Positions 1 to 5,561 of a stretch of DNA of 7,883 nucleotides are shown here, piece after piece. The position numbers and the translations under genes were made by a program. The stretch spans positions 1-7,883 of the forward strand of contig JAURNJ010000021.1 of assembly GCA_030830245.1 (NCBI GenBank), written 5' to 3'. The DNA comes from Novosphingobium sp. Lineage in GTDB: Bacteria > Pseudomonadota > Alphaproteobacteria > Sphingomonadales > Sphingomonadaceae. The notes beneath the pieces are model-generated. The model saw nothing but the letters and a program-made list of their open reading frames with translations, searched no databases and was not told the origin of the DNA. Within the stretch, counting starts at the first letter, position 1; each line of letters opens with the position of its first letter.

Positions 1-348
1 ATCGTGATCGATTTCCTCCACGCCTGGGACGAGAATCGGTTCGATGCCGCCTTTGCCCTGATGGCCCAGGACATTGTCTACAAGAACACCGGTTATCCCG
101 ATGCGCATGGCCACGATGCGGTGCGCACCACGCTCGCTGCGCTGATCGACGGCACGACGCCGATGACCTCGGTCATCCACGCCATCGCCGAGAATGCCGA
201 CGGGGTGGTGATGACCGAACGCACCGACACGCTGCACACGGCAAAGGGCGCTGTCTCTTTTCCGGTAATGGGCGCGTTCGACGTAAAGGAAGGCTTGATA
301 ACCGGCTGGCGCGACTATTTCGACGCGAGCCTGTTCAAGCCTTCCTGA
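1..348 (+). CDS. Limonene-1,2-epoxide hydrolase / SnoaL-like (NTF2-fold) protein, 5' end cut off
   Basis: The reading frame is open from the first base, so the gene begins outside the window; the GTG at 4 is probably internal. Numbering from that GTG, the visible part carries what look like the five active-site residues of limonene-1,2-epoxide hydrolase: Tyr26 and Asn28 (Y-K-N), Arg73 and Asp75 (E-R-T-D), and an Asp in the W-R-D-Y-F-D motif near the C-terminus (Asp104 most likely). In the Rhodococcus enzyme these are Tyr53, Asn55, Arg99, Asp101 and Asp132. The offset of about 26-28 residues suggests that about that many N-terminal residues are missing. The known family adds water to an epoxide in one step inside a cone-shaped NTF2-like fold. 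The natural substrate here cannot be read from sequence, and the same fold serves non-enzymatic or isomerase roles. The retained catalytic set favours a hydrolase. It converges on map with a 5 bp gap. Confidence 0.75.
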   Translation: MVIDFLHAWDENRFDAAFALMAQDIVYKNTGYPDAHGHDAVRTTLAALIDGTTPMTSVIHAIAENADGVVMTERTDTLHTAKGAVSFPVMGAFDVKEGLITGWRDYFDASLFKPS

Positions 349-366
349 CGAATTCAGGCGTAAGGC
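339..366. terminator. Candidate bidirectional terminator hairpin over convergent stop codons
   Basis: An outer stem (GCCTT at 339-343 with AAGGC at 362-366) and an inner stem (CCTGA at 344-348 with TCAGG at 354-358) flank the loop CGAAT, with CGT bulged on the right arm. The stop codons of the epoxide-hydrolase-like gene (346-348) and of map (354-356, reverse strand) both lie in the inner stem. There is no T-run on either side. It could therefore limit read-through between the convergent genes only weakly, or with Rho. The pairing is seen in the sequence; the function is inferred. Confidence 0.35.
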
Positions 367-1190
367 GGCTTGTCGCGGCCTGTGGGGCTGAGCGTGAATA
401 TCTCGCAGCCGTCCTCGGTAATGCCGATCGAATGCTCGAACTGCGCCGAAAGGCTCTTGTCGCGGGTCACCGCCGTCCATCCGTCCGACAGCAGCTTCAC
501 TGCCGGTTTGCCGAGGTTGATCATCGGCTCGATGGTGAAAAACATGCCGGGCCTCAGCTCCGGCCCGGTGCCGGCACGACCGGCATGGACCACTTCGGGA
601 GCATCGTGGAACAGGCGCCCGATGCCATGGCCGCAGAATTCGCGGACCACGCCATAGCGGTTCGCCTCGGCATGGGCCTGGATCGCTGCGCCGATGTCGC
701 CCAGCCGCGCGCCCGGCTTGGCCTGCGCGATTCCCAGCATCAGGCATTCGTGCGTCACGTCGACCAGTCGCCGCGCCTTGAGCGGCACGTCGCCGACCAG
801 GAACATGCGGCTTGAATCGCCGTGCCAGCCATCGAGCAGCGGGGTCACGTCAATGTTGACGATGTCGCCATCCTTCAGCGTCTTGTCCGAAGGAATGCCG
901 TGGCAGACAACGTGGTTGATCGAAATGCAGCAGGAGTGCGCATAGCCGCGATAGCCAAGCGTTGCCGGAACCGCGCCGTTATCGAGCGTGAACTCGCGCA
1001 CGAAATCATCGAGCGCCTGGGTGGTGACGCCCGACTGCACCAGCGGTGCGAGCGCATCGAGGTTTTCGGCGGCGAGCCGCCCTGCCCTGCGCATTCCTTC
1101 GAAAGCTTCCGGGCCATGGAGCTTGATCGTCCCGTCACGCAGGACCGTATCGGCATCCGAGACTGTCTGGTATTGATCCATATGGGGCAT
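354..1190 (-). CDS. map: Type I methionine aminopeptidase
   Basis: This enzyme removes the initiator methionine from nascent proteins in the cytoplasm (peptidase family M24, 'pita-bread' fold). All five metal ligands of the family are present: Asp114 (N-I-D-V), Asp125 (H-G-D-S-S), His188 (G-H-G-I-G), Glu221 (T-I-E-P) and Glu252 (F-E-H-S). The substrate-contacting His97 in V-C-H-G-I-P is also there. The length of 278 aa is near the usual 255-275. The extra residues are an N-terminal extension of roughly 15-20 aa compared with the E. coli enzyme, followed by the usual E-G-M-R-R-A-G start of the catalytic domain. Two in-frame ATGs compete, at 1190 and at 1181 (residue 4). Neither has a recognisable Shine-Dalgarno sequence, and the second would give a protein beginning M-D-Q-Y-Q-T-V. 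The gene lies 28 bp downstream of the lipoprotein gene on the same strand, so the two are probably co-transcribed. Confidence 0.97.
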   Translation of the reverse strand: MPHMDQYQTVSDADTVLRDGTIKLHGPEAFEGMRRAGRLAAENLDALAPLVQSGVTTQALDDFVREFTLDNGAVPATLGYRGYAHSCCISINHVVCHGIPSDKTLKDGDIVNIDVTPLLDGWHGDSSRMFLVGDVPLKARRLVDVTHECLMLGIAQAKPGARLGDIGAAIQAHAEANRYGVVREFCGHGIGRLFHDAPEVVHAGRAGTGPELRPGMFFTIEPMINLGKPAVKLLSDGWTAVTRDKSLSAQFEHSIGITEDGCEIFTLSPTGRDKPPYA

Positions 1191-1218
1191 ATAGCGGGCA
1201 GATTGTCGAATTGCGAGC

Positions 1219-2043
1219 CTACTTGGCTGTCACGAAGCTGGCGCGGTACTGAGGCTTCACCTGAGCCAGCACCTTTGCCGTGACCGGCAGGGTGACTTCA
1301 TAATCCCCTTCGACGTAAGGCCCCGCGAGGTATGGCGCGATCAGGAAGCCGATACGGTCGAAGTCCTTGCCGTTCGACGAGCCAAGGATGACGACTGCAT
1401 CGGTCGGATCGAAGCAATCCTCGAACAGTTCGAGCGCCTCTCCCTCACGGCGTTGCGCCCGTTCCTTGTTGAGCGCCGCGCAGAACTCCGCCCGCACAGC
1501 ATCGTTGAAGGCCCCCTTGGACGCAAACAGGTCTGTGACCGCCCGCGCCTTGCCCGCGCGCTTGTCCCACAACAGCGCGTCAAATCCGTGGTTGCCATGG
1601 GCGCCGCCCGAATAGGTCCCAATCGCGGAGGACAGGCTGAGCCAATCGGGCAGATCGGCAACCACCTGCCAGTCTTCCTCGTAGGAGCGGTTGGTGCAGG
1701 CACCCGAATCGGGCGGACAGTCTGTCTTGGCCGCCTGCCAGTCCGCGCGGACCTCCGCCCTGACCTTGTCCTTGCGAGCCTTCAGCAGAGCATCCAGCGG
1801 GGCGATGGCATTGGCCTGGGCAGGCCACGAATAGCTGAAGAACCAAGAATCCCCGTCGGCGCCTTCCTTGAAGGAGACGGCTTTTCCGCTGCGCGGCGGG
1901 GCAGTGGCCGGCTTCGGCTTTGTCGCCGGGGTCGCGTCACTCGCAGGCCTGGCCGTGGCGGCTGCGTCCCCTGCTCCGCTCGCTGGCGCACCGCAGGCGG
2001 ACATGGCCACGAGCACGACCGGCAGCAACACATAACGGTTCAC
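1219..2043 (-). CDS. Putative lipoprotein with DUF4163/DUF3298 (RsiV/PdaC-like) domain
   Basis: The open frame extends far upstream into the divergent peptidase gene, but that part is only a shadow. The likely start is the GTG at 2043-2041, which has a strong Shine-Dalgarno (GAGAGG at 2057-2052, about 7 nt before the codon) and gives 274 aa. The product starts with a short charged end, a hydrophobic segment (residues 5-14) and M-S-A-C, consistent with lipoprotein cleavage before Cys17. An Ala/Pro/Thr/Lys-rich linker follows (about 20-52). The remainder resembles the DUF4163-plus-DUF3298 arrangement: Y-E-E-D-W-Q-V-V (121-128), then the hallmark I-G-T-Y-S-G-G-A-H-G-N-H (141-152), D-L-F (171-173), and near the end P-Y-x-x-G-P-Y-V-E-G with E-V-T-L-P (237-253). 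Cys109, Cys116, Cys188 and Cys210 could form disulfides. This fold occurs in anti-sigma factor RsiV and in the peptidoglycan deacetylase PdaC, but the biochemical role here is unknown. It is probably anchored in the cell envelope, facing the periplasm. Confidence 0.8.
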   Translation of the reverse strand: MNRYVLLPVVLVAMSACGAPASGAGDAAATARPASDATPATKPKPATAPPRSGKAVSFKEGADGDSWFFSYSWPAQANAIAPLDALLKARKDKVRAEVRADWQAAKTDCPPDSGACTNRSYEEDWQVVADLPDWLSLSSAIGTYSGGAHGNHGFDALLWDKRAGKARAVTDLFASKGAFNDAVRAEFCAALNKERAQRREGEALELFEDCFDPTDAVVILGSSNGKDFDRIGFLIAPYLAGPYVEGDYEVTLPVTAKVLAQVKPQYRASFVTAK

Positions 2044-2094
2044 GTCGATTTCCTCTCGCGATACGGGGCATTTCCCGGCTAGAGCGACCGTACC
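2044..2094. promoter_or_regulatory. Divergent intergenic region (lipoprotein gene / M17 peptidase)
   Basis: These 51 bp separate the start codons of two divergent genes, so at least parts of two promoters must lie here or reach into the coding regions. The left third is the Shine-Dalgarno of the lipoprotein gene on the reverse strand. On the forward strand there is no convincing Shine-Dalgarno before the peptidase ATG (only GAGCG at 2082-2086), and no clear -35/-10 pair stands out. The promoter role is inferred from orientation only. Confidence 0.4.
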
Positions 2095-3477
2095 ATGACG
2101 GACAAGCATGCATTGATCCAGCCCGACAAGGGCCAGGCCGCGATCGCAATCCACCTCGTCGACAAGGATGGGCTGGAAGCCTTTCGCAAGGGTCTGACCG
2201 CGCCGCAACGCGCCGCGCTCGCCGCGCAGAAATTCGGGGCAGACAGCTTCCAGTCCGCCATCGTGCCCGATGGGGATGACTGGTTCGTCGTCTCGGGCGT
2301 TGCCGACGCGGCAAACCTGTCGAGCTGGTGCATGGCCAAGCTCGCCGAGACGCTGCCGGCAGGCACCTATCGCCGCGCGGAAAGCGAACCGGGGCCGTCG
2401 ATGCATGGTTGGGTCACGGGGCAATACCGCTTCGAGCGCTACCGCAAGGACGACAAGGCCGAGGGTCCGCGCGTGCTGCTGACAAAGGACGCCAAGTCCA
2501 TTGCCCCCGCTCTCGCCGAGGCGCTGGCGGTCAATCTCGTGCGCGATCTGGTCAACACTCCCGCCGAGGACATGGGGCCTGCCCAGATCGAGGCCGAGGC
2601 CGAGGCGCTGGCCAAGGCCTGTGGCGGCATCGTCTTAATCACGCGCGGCGACCTGCTCGAACGCGAGTTTCCGATGGTCCACATGGTCGGCCGGGCTGCC
2701 GCGCGCGAAGCCGCGCCGCGCATGATCGAGATGGAATGGGGCGATCCGAAGCACCCGCGCCTTGCGATCATCGGCAAGGGCGTCACCTTCGATTCGGGCG
2801 GGCTCGACCTCAAACCCGGCTCAGGCATGCTGCTGATGAAGAAAGACATGGGCGGCGCTGCCCATGCCCTCGCGCTGGCCCGGCTGGTGACGCAGGCGGG
2901 CCTCAAGGTGCGGCTGCACCTGCTGTTGCCTGCAGCGGAAAATTCCATCTCCGGCAATGCCTACCGACCGGGCGACGTACTCAGGTCGCGCAGCGGGCTG
3001 AGCGTCGAGATCACCAATACCGATGCGGAAGGCCGCCTCCTGCTGGGTGATGCCCTGTTCCGCGCGGGAGAGGAAAACCCGGAACTGATCGTCGATTTCG
3101 CTACCCTCACCGGCGCGGCGCGCTCGGCCCTCGGTCCGGACCTGCCAGCCCTGTTCACTCGGCGGGATGCAACGGCGCAGGCGCTTCTCGAAGCCGGACT
3201 GGCGCACGACGATCCGTGCTGGCGGCTGCCACTCCACGATGGCTACCGCGAATGGCTCAAGAGCGACATCGCCGACCTGATGAATTCGCACGCCAATGCC
3301 TTTGCCGGAGCGAGCGTGGCCGCGCTGTTCCTCGACCGGTTCGTGCCCGACGGAGCCGACTGGGCGCACTTCGACACCTTCGCCTGGCGTCCAACAGCCA
3401 AGCCGGGACGCCCCAAGGGCGGCGACGCGCTGGGCCTGCGTGCGGCCTGGCACATGCTGCAAGCCAAGTATGCGTAA
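2095..3477 (+). CDS. M17 (leucyl aminopeptidase) family metallopeptidase
   Basis: A cytosolic di-metal aminopeptidase that releases N-terminal residues from peptides. The catalytic domain is complete. Lys228 and Asp233 lie in I-G-K-G-V-T-F-D-S-G-G, Lys240 in L-D-L-K-P, Asp251 in K-K-D-M-G-G, and Asp310, Glu312 and Arg314 in the family signature N-T-D-A-E-G-R-L. These match the metal ligands and catalytic Lys/Arg of E. coli PepA. The linker motif V-N-T-P-A-E-D-M-G-P (153-162) marks the junction of the N-terminal domain and the catalytic domain. At 460 aa it is shorter than PepA (about 500), with a reduced N-terminal domain. That is typical of the shorter 'leucyl aminopeptidase family' proteins, so I give no symbol. 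PepA-style DNA binding should not be assumed. The ATG at 2095 lacks a good Shine-Dalgarno sequence. It heads a probable operon, with the SH3 gene 15 bp downstream and argC after that. Confidence 0.95.
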   Translation: MTDKHALIQPDKGQAAIAIHLVDKDGLEAFRKGLTAPQRAALAAQKFGADSFQSAIVPDGDDWFVVSGVADAANLSSWCMAKLAETLPAGTYRRAESEPGPSMHGWVTGQYRFERYRKDDKAEGPRVLLTKDAKSIAPALAEALAVNLVRDLVNTPAEDMGPAQIEAEAEALAKACGGIVLITRGDLLEREFPMVHMVGRAAAREAAPRMIEMEWGDPKHPRLAIIGKGVTFDSGGLDLKPGSGMLLMKKDMGGAAHALALARLVTQAGLKVRLHLLLPAAENSISGNAYRPGDVLRSRSGLSVEITNTDAEGRLLLGDALFRAGEENPELIVDFATLTGAARSALGPDLPALFTRRDATAQALLEAGLAHDDPCWRLPLHDGYREWLKSDIADLMNSHANAFAGASVAALFLDRFVPDGADWAHFDTFAWRPTAKPGRPKGGDALGLRAAWHMLQAKYA

Positions 3478-3492
3478 GCTTGCGTTGACCTC

Positions 3493-3894
3493 ATGGCCCG
3501 TATAAGCGCGCCGCTCTTCGCTTTTGGGGATGGCGAACCCTTGGAAACGACGGATGATTATGTGCGCAACACGGCACCGGCTGGCGAACTTTCGCTATCC
3601 GGCCCAAGCACGCGTCCCGATGGCAGGACGATCCCCGTGCGCGGCGATCTAGCCCATATCCGGCTCGCGGGCATCCATTTCGTGCCCCATTATGCCGTGC
3701 CGATGCCGCATCGCGCCGGGTCGGACGGGGCACAGCTTCGCCTTGCCGCCAGCCCGGATGCCGAAGTGCTGACAAGCCTTGGTCGCGGCGACGTGTTCAA
3801 CGTGCTCGACATGGCTGGCGGCTGGGCCTGGGGTCAGCTGGGCGAGGACGGCTTTGTCGGCTATGTGCCGCTTGATGCGCTGGAGGCAGCATGA
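3493..3894 (+). CDS. Stand-alone bacterial SH3-like domain protein
   Basis: A 133-aa protein with two visible parts. Residues about 44-70 (R-T-I-P-V-R-G-D-L-A-H-I-R-L-A-G, then H-Y-A-V-P) match the pattern I know from the N-terminus of alphaproteobacterial NlpC/P60 (C40) cell-wall peptidases. Residues about 80-131 form an SH3b-like module ending in G-W-A-W-G-Q, D-G-F-V-G-Y-V-P-L. In those relatives the SH3 part is followed by a catalytic Cys/His domain of roughly 130-150 aa. Here the protein stops right after the SH3 module and argC begins, so no peptidase active site exists. There is no signal peptide or membrane segment. The start follows the M17 stop by 15 bp in the same frame and has a poor Shine-Dalgarno sequence, so translation probably depends on the upstream gene. 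The stop overlaps the argC start (ATGA). Its function is unknown; ligand or peptide binding is the family expectation. Confidence 0.8.
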   Translation: MARISAPLFAFGDGEPLETTDDYVRNTAPAGELSLSGPSTRPDGRTIPVRGDLAHIRLAGIHFVPHYAVPMPHRAGSDGAQLRLAASPDAEVLTSLGRGDVFNVLDMAGGWAWGQLGEDGFVGYVPLDALEAA

Positions 3895-4814
3895 CCCGTT
3901 CGGTCTTCATCGACGGTGCGGCAGGCACCACCGGGCTTGAGATTGCAGAGCGGCTTTCCGGGCGCGGCGAATTTGTCGTGACAGTGCTCGACGAGGAACG
4001 GCGCAAGGACGATGCCGCCCGGCGCGAAGCGCTCAACGCTGCCGATTTCGTCATCCTGTGCCTGCCGGACGAGGCGGCTCGCGATGCCGTTTCGATGATC
4101 GAAAACGACTCCGTGCGAGTAATCGATGCCTCCACGGCGCACCGCACCGCCAAGGGCTGGGTCTACGGATTTCCAGAAGTCGTCGGCGCGCGCGAAGTGG
4201 CGGACGCCCGGCGCGTCAGCAACCCAGGCTGCTATTCAACCGGCTTCATTGCCCTGATCGCGCCTCTGGTCGGCGCGGGGCTTCTGCCAGCTGACTGGCC
4301 CTACATCTGCCATGCGGTTTCGGGTTACTCGGGCGGCGGCAAGTCGCTGATCGCGCGTTTCGAGGCCGAACCAGAAATCGCCTGGCGCGGCTATGCGCTC
4401 GGGCTTGGCCACAAGCATGTGCCAGAAATGCAGGTGCGCTGCGGCCTCAGGCAAGCGCCGCTGTTCACGCCAGCCGTCGTGGCGACCTACCGCGGCATGG
4501 TGGTGGAGGTGCCGTTGCCGCTTTCCGCCATGCCCAACGCTGCCTCTCCGGACGCGCTGCGGGCAAGCCTGCAGCAAGCCTATCTCGGCAGCCCGGTGGT
4601 CACCGTGCGCAACGAGCCGTTCGACGAGCTGCTGCTGCGTCAGGATTCCCAGCCAAACGACGGGCTTGAGCTGTTCGTGTTTGCATCAGCTGATCGCCAT
4701 CAGGCCCGGCTGATCGCGCGGCTCGACAATCTTGGCAAGGGCGCGAGCGGGGCGGCGGTGCAGAACCTTAACCTGATGGCGGGCCTGCCCGAGACGACGG
4801 GCCTGCGGCTCTGA
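3891..4814 (+). CDS. argC: N-acetyl-gamma-glutamyl-phosphate reductase (short, type 2 class)
   Basis: Catalyses the third step of arginine/ornithine synthesis, the NADPH-dependent reduction of N-acetyl-glutamyl-5-phosphate to the semialdehyde. The N-terminus F-I-D-G-A-A-G-T-T-G-L-E-I (6-18) is the dinucleotide-binding loop in the form typical of the short class. S-T-A-H-R-T (81-86) follows, then the catalytic Cys114 in N-P-G-C-Y-S-T-G. S-G-Y-S-G-G-G-K (144-151) and the conserved histidine region G-H-K-H-V-P-E-M (173-180) come next. The protein closes with D-N-L-G-K-G-A-S-G-A-A-V-Q-N-L-N (279-294), the conserved C-terminal substrate/oligomer motif. At 307 aa it fits the type 2 class (about 305-315) rather than the type 1 class (about 340-350). 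A strong Shine-Dalgarno (GGAGG at 3882-3886, 4 nt spacer) lies inside the upstream SH3 gene, whose stop overlaps the ATG, so coupling is likely. No other arg genes are in the window. Confidence 0.97.
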   Translation: MTRSVFIDGAAGTTGLEIAERLSGRGEFVVTVLDEERRKDDAARREALNAADFVILCLPDEAARDAVSMIENDSVRVIDASTAHRTAKGWVYGFPEVVGAREVADARRVSNPGCYSTGFIALIAPLVGAGLLPADWPYICHAVSGYSGGGKSLIARFEAEPEIAWRGYALGLGHKHVPEMQVRCGLRQAPLFTPAVVATYRGMVVEVPLPLSAMPNAASPDALRASLQQAYLGSPVVTVRNEPFDELLLRQDSQPNDGLELFVFASADRHQARLIARLDNLGKGASGAAVQNLNLMAGLPETTGLRL

Positions 4815-4852
4815 TCGCTCCCTCTGAGGCCGCGTCACTGCCTAAAGATTGA

Positions 4853-4868
4853 GCAAGGCCTGCCTTGC
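4853..4868 (+). terminator. Weak terminator-like hairpin after argC
   Basis: GCAAGGC (4853-4859) and GCCTTGC (4862-4868) are perfect inverted complements around a CT centre; realistically this is six pairs with a CCTG loop. ATTTAAT follows. It lies 39 bases past the argC stop. The stem is short and the T-run broken, so it would be a weak intrinsic terminator at best. Its position at the end of the operon supports the call. Confidence 0.4.
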
Positions 4869-4993
4869 ATTTAATCACTCGCCACCCGATCGCCGCGCCT
4901 ATGCGGTACGATTTGGCACAGTGAGGTCGCCACGCCTGCGATTCCGGCCTTTTCGCGCCGGTTTGCATGGCCTATCCGGAGGCGGCGTGCCTT

Positions 4994-5009
4994 TGGCATG
5001 ATTCTTGAT
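4994..5009 (+). promoter_or_regulatory. Possible degenerate sigma-54 (-24/-12) promoter of glnB
   Basis: TGGCA at 4994-4998 and TTG at 5005-5007 lie at the sigma-54 spacing (consensus TGGCAC-N5-TTGCA). The -24 half is nearly perfect, but the -12 half reads TTGAT, so the invariant GC is GA. The -24 half is also the right arm of a short palindrome (TGCC-TTT-GGCA, 4988-4998). The site is about 78-93 bases before the glnB start, and NtrC/sigma-54 control of glnB is well known in Proteobacteria. The altered -12 makes this uncertain, and a sigma-70 type promoter in the same AT-rich segment is equally possible. Confidence 0.3.
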
Positions 5010-5023
5010 AACAATTGCGATAG

Positions 5024-5425
<402 letters not shown>

Positions 5426-5436
5426 TCACAGTTTCC

Positions 5437-5465
5437 GGACCCTGGCGAACCGCTTCGCCGGGTCC
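5437..5465 (+). terminator. Hairpin 1 downstream of glnB (12 bp stem)
   Basis: GGACCC (5437-5442) plus GGCGAA (5444-5449), with T5443 bulged, pairs completely with TTCGCC (5454-5459) plus GGGTCC (5460-5465). The loop is CCGC. It starts 12 bases after the glnB stop. No T-run follows, so it is more likely a stabilising or processing hairpin, or part of an attenuator, than a simple intrinsic terminator. Confidence 0.5.
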
Positions 5466-5467
5466 TA

Positions 5468-5503
5468 CGGGAATGGGTCCGACGGGGGCCAGGCTCATTC
5501 CCG
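5468..5503 (+). terminator. Hairpin 2 in glnB-glnA gap, attenuator-like
   Basis: CGGGAATG (5468-5475) and CATTCCCG (5496-5503) are perfect complements. Up to four further inner pairs form (5476-5479 with 5492-5495, two of them G-U). The tail CACTCTTTAA is only modestly T-rich, so termination would be partial, leaving some read-through from glnB into glnA. Its left arm overlaps the second GGGTCC copy, which can pair instead with the left arm of hairpin 1. Confidence 0.4.
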
Positions 5504-5523
5504 CACTCTTTAACCCCTATCCC

Positions 5524-5542
5524 CTCTTGCCCCCGGCAAGAG
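5524..5542 (+). repeat. Hairpin 3 (perfect 8 bp stem) just before glnA ribosome-binding site
   Basis: CTCTTGCC (5524-5531) and GGCAAGAG (5535-5542) are perfect inverted complements around CCC. The stem ends 7 bases before GGAG (5550-5553), the glnA Shine-Dalgarno. In this position it could protect the 5' end of a processed glnA mRNA or influence ribosome loading. It leaves the Shine-Dalgarno itself unpaired. Confidence 0.5.
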
Positions 5543-5561
5543 CCAAACTGGAGAACAATGA

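Larger units (their letters stand above)
5426..5561 (+). promoter_or_regulatory. Structured glnB-glnA intergenic leader
   Basis: A 136-base non-coding gap that can fold into three consecutive hairpins (5437-5465, 5468-5503, 5524-5542), the last ending 7 bases before the glnA Shine-Dalgarno. Alternative pairings exist. The left arm GGACCC (5437-5442) can pair with either of two GGGTCC copies (5460-5465 or 5475-5480). GGGGGC (5484-5489) is complementary to GCCCCC (5529-5534). This could be a transcript-processing or stability element, an attenuator or a translational switch in the glnBA mRNA. It may also include a separate glnA promoter, although I see no clear one. The folding is read by eye; function is inferred. 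Confidence 0.5.

Noticed and set aside
2328..3050. 240-codon forward frame inside the M17 peptidase gene
   Set aside because: It is an out-of-frame shadow of the peptidase, with an Arg/Gly/Ala-rich composition and no domain pattern.
2821..3462. 213-codon reverse-strand frame opposite the M17 peptidase
   Set aside because: Antisense shadow; the forward gene holds all catalytic motifs.
4856..4870. GG...TTGCAT as a sigma-54 promoter
   Set aside because: The GG-to-GC spacing is two bases too short, and the segment is better explained by the inverted repeat after argC.
4913..4930. TTGGCAC as a sigma-54 -24 element
   Set aside because: At the required distance the sequence reads GGTCG, not TTGC, so there is no -12 partner.
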